DNA from: an uncultured Pelagibacteraceae bacterium
GTDB lineage: Bacteria > Pseudomonadota > Alphaproteobacteria > Pelagibacterales > Pelagibacteraceae
Reading direction: 5' to 3'
DNA length: 64,000 bases
Assembly (NCBI GenBank): GCA_902632545.1
Contig: CACPCX010000006.1
Coordinates: forward strand, 1-64,000
Notes under the pieces: model-generated
Databases searched by the model: none
What the model saw: only the letters and a program-made list of their open reading frames with translations
What the model was told of the DNA's origin: nothing
In this document: positions 41,513-50,504 of the stretch, in pieces
How positions within the stretch are numbered: the stretch's first letter is position 1
How the letters are laid out: every line of letters begins with the position of its first letter
Made by a program: the position numbers and the translations under genes

Positions 41513-42487
41513 TTAAATTTGAATATTAACCAAAGACTCTGGTAACTCTTCCCCAAAACATCTTTGATAATATTCTGCGATAGTATTTTTTTCAATATCA
41601 TCACATTTATTTAGAAAAGTTACTCTAAAAGCGTAACCAGTATCTTTAAAAATCTCGGTATTTTCAGCCCAGTGCAATACTGTTCTTGGGCTCATTACCG
41701 TTGAAATATCTCCTGCTATAAACCCTTTACGTGTAAGAGATGCTACCTTTATCATATTGGAAACTTTTTCTTTTCCTTTTGCGTTATTTAAATTTTTATT
41801 TTTAGACAAAACAATATCCATTTCTCTATCTAAGCTAAGATAGTTTAATGTTGTAATGATATTCCATCTATCCATTTGACCTTGATTAATTTGCTGCGTA
41901 CCATGATAAAGACCTGTAGTATCACCTAGTCCAACTGTATTTGAGGTGGCAAATAATCTAAAAAATTTATTTTGCTTAATTACTTTGTTTTTATCCAGTA
42001 AAGTAAAATTTCCCTCAGCTTCCAAAACCCTTTGAATTACAAACATAACATCAGGTCTTCCAGCATCATATTCATCAAAAACAAGTGCTATTGGATTTTG
42101 AATAGACCATGGTAAAATTCCTTCATTAAATTGAGTTACTTGTTTACCATCTTTAAGAACGATTGCGTCTTTTCCAATTAAATCAATTCTACTTACATGA
42201 CTATCTAAATTTACACGTATACAAGGCCAATTTAATCTTGCAGCAATTTGTTCAATGTGTGTAGATTTACCAGTACCATGATATCCTTGAACCAAAACTC
42301 TTTTATTAAATGCAAATCCTGAAATAATGGCTAAAGTAGTATCTCTATCGAACTTATAGTTTTTATCAATTTCAGGAACGTATTCATTTTTTTTTGAAAA
42401 TGCGTCTACTTCCATTTCTGAATCAATTCCAAAAGTTTGTTTTAATGAAACTTTAATATCTGGTTCTGTATTAAGATTTGGTGTCAA
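41513..42487 (-). CDS. cobS: CobS-like AAA+ ATPase
   Basis: This 324-residue AAA+ protein of the MoxR/CobS group has Walker [10 protein letters not shown] at residues 68-76, Walker [13 protein letters not shown] and a sensor region [11 protein letters not shown]. CobS hydrolyses ATP to drive metal insertion by the CobNST complex. Its 5' end overlaps the J-domain gene by 17 bases, and its stop is adjacent to the cobT start, so the three are co-expressed. The order J-domain gene, cobS, cobT next to bolA is common in alphaproteobacteria. A substrate other than cobalamin should be considered, because no cobN is in view. Confidence 0.92.
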   Translation of the reverse strand: MTPNLNTEPDIKVSLKQTFGIDSEMEVDAFSKKNEYVPEIDKNYKFDRDTTLAIISGFAFNKRVLVQGYHGTGKSTHIEQIAARLNWPCIRVNLDSHVSRIDLIGKDAIVLKDGKQVTQFNEGILPWSIQNPIALVFDEYDAGRPDVMFVIQRVLEAEGNFTLLDKNKVIKQNKFFRLFATSNTVGLGDTTGLYHGTQQINQGQMDRWNIITTLNYLSLDREMDIVLSKNKNLNNAKGKEKVSNMIKVASLTRKGFIAGDISTVMSPRTVLHWAENTEIFKDTGYAFRVTFLNKCDDIEKNTIAEYYQRCFGEELPESLVNIQI

Positions 42488-43004
42488 TTTTTTCTCTATA
42501 GGTATTTTTTAGTTGAGTATAAGCTAAAGTTATAAGTTTAAGTTTTTCCTCATGTTTTTTATTACCAGAATTCATATCAGGGTGAAATTTTTTCACAAGT
42601 AATTTGAATTTATCTTGTATTTTCTTCCACTTTAAACCAACAGAAACCCCCAATATTCCAAAAGCTTTTATATCTTTATGATCAAATTTAAATTGACGCA
42701 TATGATTATAATCTCCATTTATTTTTTCTTTATCGAGCTCATCCCTCAAAGTTGTATTCCACAATACTTTAAAAAAATTATCTGAGGAGCTAAAGCTTTG
42801 TGTAGGTTTGTGCCAAGTCATATCAGATTTTAAAAAATCCATTACTTGGTCATCATTCATTCCCGAAAAATAATTCCAATTTTTATTAAATTCTTTTACA
42901 TGTTCAAGGCAAAGCATTCTAAATTTTCTGCTATTATCTTTTTCAATTGGTGCCTTATATTCACCAATTTTATTACAATTATTCCAGTCACAAATATTTT
43001 TCAT
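42471..43004 (-). CDS. J-domain co-chaperone next to cobS
   Basis: I choose ATG 43004, giving 177 residues starting [12 protein letters not shown]; an upstream ATG at 43019 would add MLLYI. The N-terminal half has a CDWNNC...[18 protein letters not shown] layout typical of the alphaproteobacterial cobS-linked J proteins, with cysteines that may bind zinc. The C-terminal J domain has the HPD motif in VKKFHPDMN. It probably recruits DnaK to a client, perhaps the CobS/CobT assembly. It is divergent from bolA, with only 17 bases between starts. Confidence 0.85.
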   Translation of the reverse strand: MKNICDWNNCNKIGEYKAPIEKDNSRKFRMLCLEHVKEFNKNWNYFSGMNDDQVMDFLKSDMTWHKPTQSFSSSDNFFKVLWNTTLRDELDKEKINGDYNHMRQFKFDHKDIKAFGILGVSVGLKWKKIQDKFKLLVKKFHPDMNSGNKKHEEKLKLITLAYTQLKNTYREKIDTKS

Positions 43005-43021
43005 GATATATAATAACATAT

Positions 43022-43282
43022 ATGGATATAAATGAGTTAATTACAATTGTAAAAAAAAAATTATTAAATCAAATAAATATTGAGAGTATAAATATTGAAG
43101 ACAAATCTTTTCTTCATAAAAATCATAAAGGAAATCAAGAAGGAAAATATCATTTAAAAATAATTATTGATTCTAACGAACTAAAAAAAATGAGTAGAAT
43201 CGAAAGTAATAAAAAAATTTATAAAATTTTAGATCAAGAGTTAAAAGAATTTATTCACTCAATACAGATTTTAATTAATTAA
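43022..43282 (+). CDS. BolA-family protein
   Basis: This 86-residue protein has the BolA fold pattern. A central SFLHKNHKGNQEGKYHLKII segment contains the conserved histidines, and a basic helix follows with KKMSRIESNKKIYKIL, where R-x5-K matches the family. BolA and IbaG proteins partner monothiol glutaredoxins in [2Fe-2S] handling. The start is 17 bases from that of the J-domain gene, in the usual alphaproteobacterial order. Its last 12 bases overlap the convergent aroB. Confidence 0.85.
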   Translation: MDINELITIVKKKLLNQINIESINIEDKSFLHKNHKGNQEGKYHLKIIIDSNELKKMSRIESNKKIYKILDQELKEFIHSIQILIN

Positions 43283-44377
43283 AAATTTTTTCAGAAATAA
43301 ACTTAACTTTTTTCTAGAGTATTGTTTATTAAAGATTGGTTTACCAATTTTTTTTAACAAAACTAGATTAACTTTTTCAGAATTATTTTTTTTATCTTTG
43401 ATCATAAAAGATAAAATATTATTTAAATCTTTTATAGAAAAATATTTTTTTATAGAAGAAGGTAAACCTGAATTATCAATATGTTTTACAACTAAATCAT
43501 ATTCACTTTTACTGAGCATATTTTCCCTTAAACTAAAATTAAGTGCTGTCTTCATTCCAAGTATTACAGCTTCACCATGATTTAGTTTGTGACTGTAGCC
43601 TAAGCCTGCCTCATAAGCATGGGCAAATGTATGACCAAAATTTAATACTTTTCTTAATGCTGCTTCCTTTTCATCTTTTTCGACTATTTTTTTTTTAATT
43701 TTACAACTTTCGTAAATAGCTTTTTCAATAAATGGAGATGAAAGATTCAAGATCTTTTTAAGATTTTTATTTAAAAAATTAAAAAATTTTTTATTATCAA
43801 TTAATGAATGCTTTAATATTTCTCCATATCCACAAATTATATTTCTTTTAGATAAAGAATTAAGAAATTGAATGTCTGATACAACTAATGATGGTTGATA
43901 AAAACTTCCTATTAAGTTTTTACCATACTTGGAATTAACTCCAGTTTTACCACCTATAGATGAGTCCACCTGCGCCAAAAGAGTCGTTGGAATATTTATA
44001 AACTTTAGTCCTCTTTTGTGTATACTTGCCGCAAAGCCACTTACATCACCTGTAATTCCACCTCCTAAAGAAATTAAAACATCATTTCTTGAGAAGTTTT
44101 TATTTAACAAAATGTCTAAAATTTTATTAACGTTATTTATGTTTTTATTTTTTTCATTAGCATTAAAAAATAGCAAATAAGTTTTTTTATTTTTTAAAGA
44201 GCTTTTAATATTTGAGAGAAATTTTTTTGGAACACCTCTATCAACAACAATTAAGCATTTATCAAAATTAATTGAATTTAATTTAAAAATTTTTGATACA
44301 CTTGAGGTTAAATTTGACCCAATAATTATGGGATATCTTTCAGTTTTAGTTACTATTTTTAATCTAGTTAGTTTCAT
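43271..44377 (-). CDS. aroB: 3-dehydroquinate synthase
   Basis: This 368-residue protein catalyses the second shikimate-pathway step, converting DAHP to 3-dehydroquinate with NAD and a divalent metal. The NAD-binding LISLGGGITGDVSGFAASIH and the following FINIPTTLLAQVDSSIGGKT are family hallmarks. The metal-binding histidines lie in NFGHTFAHAYE and KLNHGEAV. It overlaps the upstream aroK by 14 bases, a standard aroK-aroB pair. Confidence 0.96.
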   Translation of the reverse strand: MKLTRLKIVTKTERYPIIIGSNLTSSVSKIFKLNSINFDKCLIVVDRGVPKKFLSNIKSSLKNKKTYLLFFNANEKNKNINNVNKILDILLNKNFSRNDVLISLGGGITGDVSGFAASIHKRGLKFINIPTTLLAQVDSSIGGKTGVNSKYGKNLIGSFYQPSLVVSDIQFLNSLSKRNIICGYGEILKHSLIDNKKFFNFLNKNLKKILNLSSPFIEKAIYESCKIKKKIVEKDEKEAALRKVLNFGHTFAHAYEAGLGYSHKLNHGEAVILGMKTALNFSLRENMLSKSEYDLVVKHIDNSGLPSSIKKYFSIKDLNNILSFMIKDKKNNSEKVNLVLLKKIGKPIFNKQYSRKKLSLFLKKFLIN

Positions 44378-44876
44378 AAATTTCTACAATTTTATCTACT
44401 ATTTCACTTTTAGTAAGATTATCACACTTTATTTCATATAATGCTTTAGAATAAATGTTAGATCGTTTCTTAATTAAATTAATTAATTCTGTATCTGTTG
44501 CTTTTATCGCCAATGGTCTTTTTCTACTATTTTTAATTCTATTTAACAATATTTTATCATCCCAATTTAGCCAAAAAGATAAATGATTTTTTAAAATTTC
44601 TTTCCTAATATTATTGTTTGCAAAAGCCCCCCCACCAAGTGAAATCACAGTAGAGTTTAATTTAAGTTTTTTTAAAGTTGTCTGTTCCTCAATTTTTCTA
44701 AAATAATTTTCACCCTTAACTTCAAAGATTTTTGTTATTGTAATGTTTAGATTTTTTTCAATTTCTTCATCGATATCTACAAAATTTAATTTTAATTTCT
44801 TAGCTACTAAGAATCCAATAGAGCTCTTGCCTGAACCCATCATCCCCAAAAAAACTAGATTTTCTTTTGATTTCAT
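44364..44876 (-). CDS. aroK: Shikimate kinase
   Basis: With the start at the ATG at 44874-44876 the protein has 170 residues, the usual AroK size. The longer reading from 44939 would run into the divergent small ORF at 44934. Walker A GMMGSGKSSIG lies at about residues 11-21, a DIDEEIEKNL segment holds the shikimate-binding acidic residues, and FRKIEEQT and SLGGGAF follow. It phosphorylates shikimate. aroB follows with a short overlap. Confidence 0.93.
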   Translation of the reverse strand: MKSKENLVFLGMMGSGKSSIGFLVAKKLKLNFVDIDEEIEKNLNITITKIFEVKGENYFRKIEEQTTLKKLKLNSTVISLGGGAFANNNIRKEILKNHLSFWLNWDDKILLNRIKNSRKRPLAIKATDTELINLIKKRSNIYSKALYEIKCDNLTKSEIVDKIVEIYETN

Positions 44877-44933
44877 AAGTTTCTTTATTGAAAAAACATA
44901 AATATGTCTTAATTTGAAATTATCTAAAAGTAT

Positions 44934-45116
44934 ATGCAATTCATTAAAAACACAAGTTCAGGCAAAGCAAGTATCATAGGACTTGTGATTAAATCTATAA
45001 TCGGATTAGGGGTTATTTTAGGTATTATTATTTTTCTAAGTACAATTGATTTTCCTGCACCAAAAAAGGAAATTGAAAAAATTATTCCAAATGAAAATTT
45101 TAAAATTGTTAAATAA
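44934..45116 (+). CDS. Small single-span membrane protein of unknown function
   Basis: This 60-residue ORF has a polar start, one strong membrane helix (about residues 13-41) and a charged tail with PAPKKEIEKIIPNENFK. Its end overlaps the start of the next gene by 26 bases in another frame, a layout suggesting coupled translation. It is divergent from aroK. I do not recognise the family. It could be an envelope assembly factor coupled to the secreted protein encoded next. Confidence 0.6.
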   Translation: MQFIKNTSSGKASIIGLVIKSIIGLGVILGIIIFLSTIDFPAPKKEIEKIIPNENFKIVK

Positions 45117-46854
45117 GAAAATTCTTTTAGTTAAATTAGTTTATCTTATTTTTTTTACAACTGTGTTTGCAGAAGAAAAACCAATTGATATTTGGAATAT
45201 AGAAAAAAAAGACAATCAAGTTATTTCAGAAACAAAAATTTCAACTGAAAATACTAGCGGCATTACCCAGAATAGTATTTATGAACTACAAATAAATAAA
45301 CAAACAGACTCTATTAAACTGGATAAAGAATTTTCATCAAAAGAAATTAAAATTGTTGGTTTATACGATCCAAGTGAATATGGCCTAAGTATGGATATGT
45401 GGTCAAACTCAGACGGAAACAAATTAAAAAATTTATTTCAGAATATTAATAAGTTTAATCTTTCAGAGGATGCATCTGACATAATGCACATCTCATTATT
45501 AACCAATGCTTATTCTCCAACTCAAAATATTACTGAAGAAGAATTTATGCGCTTTAAATCTAACTGGTTAATAAAAGATGCAAACTTAGAATTAATAGAA
45601 GAATATTTAATTAAAAATCAAATAATAAATTTACATCCAAATTTAGCAAGATATTTGGTAGATAGTTATTTATCAGAATCAAATGTAAAAAAATCATGTG
45701 AAATTTTTTCTAAAAATTCTGAACCCATTCAAGATGAATACCTATCTAAATTTAATTTATATTGTTTAATCAATTACGGAAAAAATGAAGAGGCACAACT
45801 AATCTTAGATTTAAAAAAAGAGTTAGGTTTCGAAGATAATTATTACGAAAACAAAATAAATTATTTATTCGGATATATAGATGAAGCAGATAAAGAAATT
45901 TCAATAAATTCAATTTTAGATTTTCATTTAGCACATAGAACTAATCCTGAGTTTTCTTATGAACCAGGTAAAAATACACCTAAAATAATTTGGAAATATC
46001 TTTCAGCAGCTAATCTGCTTTATGAAATTCAAGATATAGAAATTACTGATGTAGAAAAAATTTCTACAATAGAAAAAGCTGTTAACGATAAAAATTATTC
46101 TGAGGAGGAGTTATTCGAATTTTATAAAAAATTCCAATTTAAAATTAATCAATTTTTAAATGCAAAAGAAGCATATAAATCTCTATCTCCAATTGAGGCG
46201 CGAGCTCTTTTATATCAAAGAACTCTTTTAGCAGTAGAACCAAAAACGAAATTAGAATTTATTACGATATTAAAGGATTTGTTTATATCTGATGACATAG
46301 GCGAGGCCTTTGATTTAGAATTAAAAAAATTTTTAGGTGAGATCAATGTTGAGGATGTGCCTTCAAATTTTACAACATTTTACAATAATAATTTAAATAA
46401 GAAAGAAACAGCTGACAAAAAGATTAAATATAATAATAAAATTTTACATCAATCAAAACTTATAAATTATTTTAATGGAGATTATGCAAAATCTAAAATT
46501 GAAGAGGATCTAGATAAATTTTTAAAGAAAATTAAAAAAGATAAAAAATATATTTTATCAAAAAAAGATATAATTTTTTTAGAGGCACTTAAATCTGATG
46601 GAGTTGAAATTTCAAAAAAATATGACAATCTTTATAAGATAAAGCAATCAGAAATGCCTATAGATATACAAACAATGATTGATAACAATGAGATAGGAGC
46701 TGCATTACTGAGATTAATTGAGGTAATTGGTCCTGACAAAATTGAAAATATTGATGAAGATACAGTTTATTTTATCATTAATACTTTGAATCAATTAAAT
46801 GTTGATTTAATTAGAAATAAACTATTACTAAAAGTTCTTCCTTTAAAAGTTTAA
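45091..46854 (+). CDS. Secreted helical-repeat-like protein of unknown function
   Basis: I choose ATG 45091 over an upstream ATG at 45046, because it gives a clean signal peptide (about residues 1-26, VYLIFFTTVFA then EE). The mature part of about 560 residues is highly charged and mostly helical, with spaced short helices such as KSCEIFSKNSEPIQDEYLSKF that look like degenerate TPR or SEL1 repeats. It resembles poorly characterised periplasmic proteins encoded near aroK/aroB in other alphaproteobacteria. Its likely place is the periplasm. The function is not known. def follows after 23 bases. Confidence 0.65.
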   Translation: MKILKLLNKKILLVKLVYLIFFTTVFAEEKPIDIWNIEKKDNQVISETKISTENTSGITQNSIYELQINKQTDSIKLDKEFSSKEIKIVGLYDPSEYGLSMDMWSNSDGNKLKNLFQNINKFNLSEDASDIMHISLLTNAYSPTQNITEEEFMRFKSNWLIKDANLELIEEYLIKNQIINLHPNLARYLVDSYLSESNVKKSCEIFSKNSEPIQDEYLSKFNLYCLINYGKNEEAQLILDLKKELGFEDNYYENKINYLFGYIDEADKEISINSILDFHLAHRTNPEFSYEPGKNTPKIIWKYLSAANLLYEIQDIEITDVEKISTIEKAVNDKNYSEEELFEFYKKFQFKINQFLNAKEAYKSLSPIEARALLYQRTLLAVEPKTKLEFITILKDLFISDDIGEAFDLELKKFLGEINVEDVPSNFTTFYNNNLNKKETADKKIKYNNKILHQSKLINYFNGDYAKSKIEEDLDKFLKKIKKDKKYILSKKDIIFLEALKSDGVEISKKYDNLYKIKQSEMPIDIQTMIDNNEIGAALLRLIEVIGPDKIENIDEDTVYFIINTLNQLNVDLIRNKLLLKVLPLKV

Positions 46855-46877
46855 AAATTAGTTTATTTATTCGTTAC

Positions 46878-47402
46878 ATGACTATTAAACCAATTATCAC
46901 TGTTCCAAATGAAGTTTTAAAAAAAATTTCTGATCCTATAGAAAATGTTGGTGAGAGTGAGAAAAAATTAGTTAATGATTTATTTGAAACTATGTATAAT
47001 TCAAATGGTATAGGCCTTGCAGCTGTTCAAGTGGGTATTCTTAAAAGAATCTTAGTTATTGATGTTTCAGCAAAGGAAGAAGAAAATAATCCATTATGTT
47101 TTATTAATCCAGTTATAAAAAAAATTAGTGATGAAACATCTGTATATGAGGAAGGATGTTTGTCTATACCAGATACTTTTATTGAAATCGAAAGACCAAA
47201 AATTTGTGAGGTTGAATATATTGATTTAGATGGAAAATTAAAAAATATTAAGTGCGATGGTTTGTTATCAACTTGTCTTCAACACGAAATTAATCATTTA
47301 GATGGAAAACTTATTATTGATAGTCTAACCAAATTAAAAAGAGACATTATAATAAAAAAAATTTCAAAAAATAAAAAAAATCCCAATAGAGTTATAGTTT
47401 AG
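46878..47402 (+). CDS. def: Peptide deformylase
   Basis: This 174-residue metalloenzyme removes formyl groups from nascent proteins. All three motifs are present: GIGLAAVQVG at residues 44-53, EEGCLSIP with metal ligand C94, and QHEINH with metal ligands H136 and H140 and catalytic E137. The first motif has V where Gln-x-Gly enzymes vary, which is within the family range. The gene leads the def-fmt-truA cluster, with a 2-base gap to fmt. Confidence 0.96.
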   Translation: MTIKPIITVPNEVLKKISDPIENVGESEKKLVNDLFETMYNSNGIGLAAVQVGILKRILVIDVSAKEEENNPLCFINPVIKKISDETSVYEEGCLSIPDTFIEIERPKICEVEYIDLDGKLKNIKCDGLLSTCLQHEINHLDGKLIIDSLTKLKRDIIIKKISKNKKNPNRVIV

Positions 47403-47404
47403 TT

Positions 47405-48328
47405 ATGGCTAAAAAAATTATTTTTATGGGAACACCGATGTTTTCTGTTCCTATACTAAAATCTTTATATCAAAATGGATACCCAATTGAATGTGTATAT
47501 ACTCAGCCTCCACAAAAATCTCAAAGAGGTCAGAAAATTAATAAATCTCCAATACAAAAAATTTCTGAAACTTTAAATTTAGAATTTAGATCTCCAAATT
47601 CTCTAAAAGAAAATAAAGAAGAGTTTGAACATTTTAAATCACTAGATGCAGATTTAGCGATTGTAGTTGCCTACGGTCAAATTATTCCTAAAGAATTTTT
47701 GAACCTAACTAAAAAGGGTTTCATAAATATACACGCATCTATCCTACCAAAGTGGAGAGGTGCCGCTCCAATTCAAAGATCAATTATGAATTTGGATAAA
47801 GAGACAGGAATCAGTATTATGAAAATAGAGGAGCAACTGGACACAGGACCAGTGTGTAATATTTATAAAATTAATATAGAAAATAATTTAAATGTTGAAG
47901 ATGTTAGTGAAAAGCTCTCAAGTCTGGCATCAGAGAAAATTTTAGATAACATAGATGATATATATGAGGGTAATGCTAACTTTGTAGAACAAGATCATTC
48001 ATCAGCTACATATGCTTCAAAAATTCAAAAGTCAGAGGGACAAATTAATTGGAAAGAGGATGCTAAAATTATAATTGGTAAAATCAATGGACTTTATCCA
48101 ACCCCTGGAGCGTATTTTATGGTTAATGGTGAGAGGTATAAAATACTAAAAGCAGAAATTGGACAAGCACAAGGAAAACCAGGAGAGGTTTTATCTGACT
48201 ATTTAGAAATTTCATGTGGAGATAAAAAATCAATTAAAATTAAAGAAATACAAAGAGAAGGGAAAAAGGCTCAAAGTATTGGCGAATTTATTTTAGGAAC
48301 AAAAATTAAAAAAGGTTCATTTCTATAA
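47405..48328 (+). CDS. fmt: Methionyl-tRNA formyltransferase
   Basis: This 307-residue protein formylates initiator Met-tRNA with 10-formyl-tetrahydrofolate. The first domain has the formyltransferase signature with INIHASILPKWRGAAPIQRS near residues 110-129, including the catalytic Asn-His pair. The C-terminal OB-like domain contains the NGLYPTPGAYF region. It follows def and overlaps truA by one base. Confidence 0.96.
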   Translation: MAKKIIFMGTPMFSVPILKSLYQNGYPIECVYTQPPQKSQRGQKINKSPIQKISETLNLEFRSPNSLKENKEEFEHFKSLDADLAIVVAYGQIIPKEFLNLTKKGFINIHASILPKWRGAAPIQRSIMNLDKETGISIMKIEEQLDTGPVCNIYKINIENNLNVEDVSEKLSSLASEKILDNIDDIYEGNANFVEQDHSSATYASKIQKSEGQINWKEDAKIIIGKINGLYPTPGAYFMVNGERYKILKAEIGQAQGKPGEVLSDYLEISCGDKKSIKIKEIQREGKKAQSIGEFILGTKIKKGSFL

Positions 48329-49068
48329 TGAATAGATACCAAATACTTATTGAGTATGTAGGTACAAATTTTAGAGGATGGCAAATTCAAAAAAAAGGTC
48401 CAACTATTCAAGGATTAATTCAAAAAAAATTATCAAAATTATTAAAAGAAAGGATTATTTTACATGGTCAGGGGAGAACTGATGCAGGTGTTCATGCATT
48501 TGGGCAATCTGCACATTTTGATTGTAAAAATAAAATAATCGATACAATCAAATTTTTAAAATCAATAAATCATTTTTTAAATTTAAAAGATATTGCAATT
48601 AAAAATATTAAAAAAAAAAATAATAAATTTCATGCTAGATTTTCAGCAAAACAAAGAATTTATAAATATTTTATTTTTAATCAAATAAGCCAACCAATAA
48701 TTGAAAAAAATAGAGCATGGCATGTTAGACGACCTTTAAATTTAGAATTAATGAAAAAGGGTGCAAAAAAGTTATTAGGAACCCATGATTATTCAACTTT
48801 TAGATCTTCAAGCTGCAATGCGAAAAGTCCAATTAAAACTATAAAATCAATAAAAATTAAATCATCAAAAAATAAAATAGAATTTCAATTTAGTTCTCAA
48901 TCATTTTTACAACATCAGGTTAGATCTATGGTTGGTTGTTTAAAATATTTGGGAGAATCTAAATGGGATTTGAAAACTTTTGAAAATAGATTTAAGTTAA
49001 AAAAAAGAACATTGTGTGCTCCGCCAGCCCCACCAGGTGGTTTATTTTTATTTAGAGTTCTTTATTAA
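48328..49068 (+). CDS. truA: tRNA pseudouridine(38-40) synthase
   Basis: This 246-residue protein modifies U38-U40 in tRNA anticodon arms. The catalytic aspartate is D52 in GRTDAGVHAFGQ. FRGWQIQKKGPTIQGL near residue 15 and FLQHQVRSMVGCL near residue 191 are the other family blocks. The last gene of the def-fmt-truA cluster, it converges with the SET-domain gene, with one base between them. Confidence 0.95.
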   Translation: MNRYQILIEYVGTNFRGWQIQKKGPTIQGLIQKKLSKLLKERIILHGQGRTDAGVHAFGQSAHFDCKNKIIDTIKFLKSINHFLNLKDIAIKNIKKKNNKFHARFSAKQRIYKYFIFNQISQPIIEKNRAWHVRRPLNLELMKKGAKKLLGTHDYSTFRSSSCNAKSPIKTIKSIKIKSSKNKIEFQFSSQSFLQHQVRSMVGCLKYLGESKWDLKTFENRFKLKKRTLCAPPAPPGGLFLFRVLY

Positions 49069-49069
49069 T

Positions 49070-49540
49070 TTATTTTTTATTGCTCATTGCAAACTTTTTA
49101 TTTATTCGCCATCTAGACTCAGCTCTAACAATATAGCCACAACAGTTTTTTGATTTACATTTACAAGGAAATTGTTTGTAGTTTTCATCATAACCAAATC
49201 CATAATCACAGGTAAATTCCTCACCCTTTTTAATATCTTTGATTGCTTTGACCCAAATTTTTAATCCCTTTCCATCGTAATCACAATTATTATCACAAGA
49301 ATGATTAATTAAACCGGCGGTATTCCATGGAAAATCTCCATCCAAATCATATCTCTTATTTATTGTAAATAAATATATCGGTTTACTATTATCGTACTTA
49401 TCAGATATTTGTGTTTGTTTTTTTGTTATAAGTTTTCCAACATAATCAATTATTTTAGTTCCTTCTTTAATATCACAAGTTGCATAAAGTCCTCTACCTT
49501 TATTATCAATTCTAGATTTTTTTATTTTATATAATTTCAT
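49070..49540 (-). CDS. SET-domain protein lysine methyltransferase
   Basis: This 156-residue protein is almost entirely a SET domain. RGLYATCDIKEGTKIIDYVG is the N-terminal part, NHSCDNNCDY is the SAM-binding pseudoknot motif, and GEEFTCDYGFGYD holds the catalytic tyrosine region. A post-SET cysteine cluster, CKCKSKNCCGYIV, completes a likely zinc site. SET enzymes methylate lysine side chains of proteins; bacterial targets are mostly unknown. The gene is downstream of a histone-deacetylase-family gene on the same strand, with a 34-base gap. It has no signal peptide. Confidence 0.88.
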   Translation of the reverse strand: MKLYKIKKSRIDNKGRGLYATCDIKEGTKIIDYVGKLITKKQTQISDKYDNSKPIYLFTINKRYDLDGDFPWNTAGLINHSCDNNCDYDGKGLKIWVKAIKDIKKGEEFTCDYGFGYDENYKQFPCKCKSKNCCGYIVRAESRWRINKKFAMSNKK

Positions 49541-49574
49541 GAAGAATTTTTATTTAGAGCTTTATTAAGATTTA

Positions 49575-50504
49575 TCAATTAAATTCTAAAAGAGCATCAA
49601 CGTGTCTTTTAGTGCTGTCTCGAAGTGCATTTAGGTCATAACCGCCCTCTAAAATTGAAACAACTTTTCCATTACAAAATTTTTTAGAAGCCTCTAATAT
49701 TCTTTTGGTAATAGTGAAATAATCCTCTGTTTTTAAATTAAATTGAGCAAGAGGGTCATCCTTATGGGCATCAAAACCAGCACTGATTAATATAAATTCT
49801 GGATTAAACTCCTCTAATTTTTTCAATACATGGTCAAATACGTTTAAATATTCTTCTGAACTTATGCCAGCCGGCAAAGGTATATTAAAGATATTGTTAA
49901 ATTTACCTCTTTCTTGTTCAGAACCAGTTCCTGGGTAATAGGGATATTGATGAGTTGAGATAAAAAGAACATTTTCATTTTCATAAAAAATATCCTGAGT
50001 TCCATTACCATGATGTACATCAAAATCTATTATTGCAACTTTCTTATATTTATATTTTTTCAACAAATAATTTGCACCGATACTCACTGAATTTAAAATG
50101 CAAAAACCAGCAGCCTTATTTTGTGAGCTATGATGTCCAGGAGGTCGAACACCACAAAATGCATTTCTAAATTCATTTTTTTCTACTCCATCAATTGCAG
50201 TAATTATTGATCCAACTGCATCGAAAGTTGCATCTTTGCTTCCAGGTGAAATGATTGTATCACCATCAAGTGAAGAAAAACCTTTTTTTGGGAAAGAACT
50301 TTTTACTAAATTTAAATAATTATTTTCATGTGTGGTTAATAGAATATCATCTGAAACTTTAGATGGTTTCTTCCATATAAGATTTTTATTATTAAGTTTT
50401 TTAAAATTTTCTACTATGACTGATACCCTTGCTATTTGTTCTGGATGCCCAGGACCTGTATCATGATTTTGAGATGTATCTGATGTAATTAAGCCAGTTT
50501 TCAC
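49575..50504 (-). CDS. Histone-deacetylase-superfamily amidohydrolase
   Basis: This 309-residue protein has all zinc-hydrolase motifs of the HDAC/acetoin-utilisation/acetylpolyamine amidohydrolase family. The H124-H125 dyad lies in RPPGHHSS, zinc-binding D162 and H164 are in DFDVHHGNGTQ, the third ligand is in SAGFDAH, and the catalytic tyrosine is in EGGYDL. Its N-terminus, DTGPGHPEQIARV, is typical of class II-like bacterial members. It may deacetylate polyamines or acetyl-lysines. Its start overlaps the dapE stop by 4 bases, so it is a member of the dap operon. Confidence 0.92.
   Translation of the reverse strand: MKTGLITSDTSQNHDTGPGHPEQIARVSVIVENFKKLNNKNLIWKKPSKVSDDILLTTHENNYLNLVKSSFPKKGFSSLDGDTIISPGSKDATFDAVGSIITAIDGVEKNEFRNAFCGVRPPGHHSSQNKAAGFCILNSVSIGANYLLKKYKYKKVAIIDFDVHHGNGTQDIFYENENVLFISTHQYPYYPGTGSEQERGKFNNIFNIPLPAGISSEEYLNVFDHVLKKLEEFNPEFILISAGFDAHKDDPLAQFNLKTEDYFTITKRILEASKKFCNGKVVSILEGGYDLNALRDSTKRHVDALLEFN

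Noticed and set aside
44877..44939. A longer aroK N-terminus
   Set aside because: It overlaps the divergent ORF at 44934 and adds 21 residues before the Walker A region that kinases of this family do not have.
45046..45090. An upstream ATG for the secreted protein gene
   Set aside because: It adds a charged stretch before the signal peptide; ATG 45091 gives a standard secretion signal.
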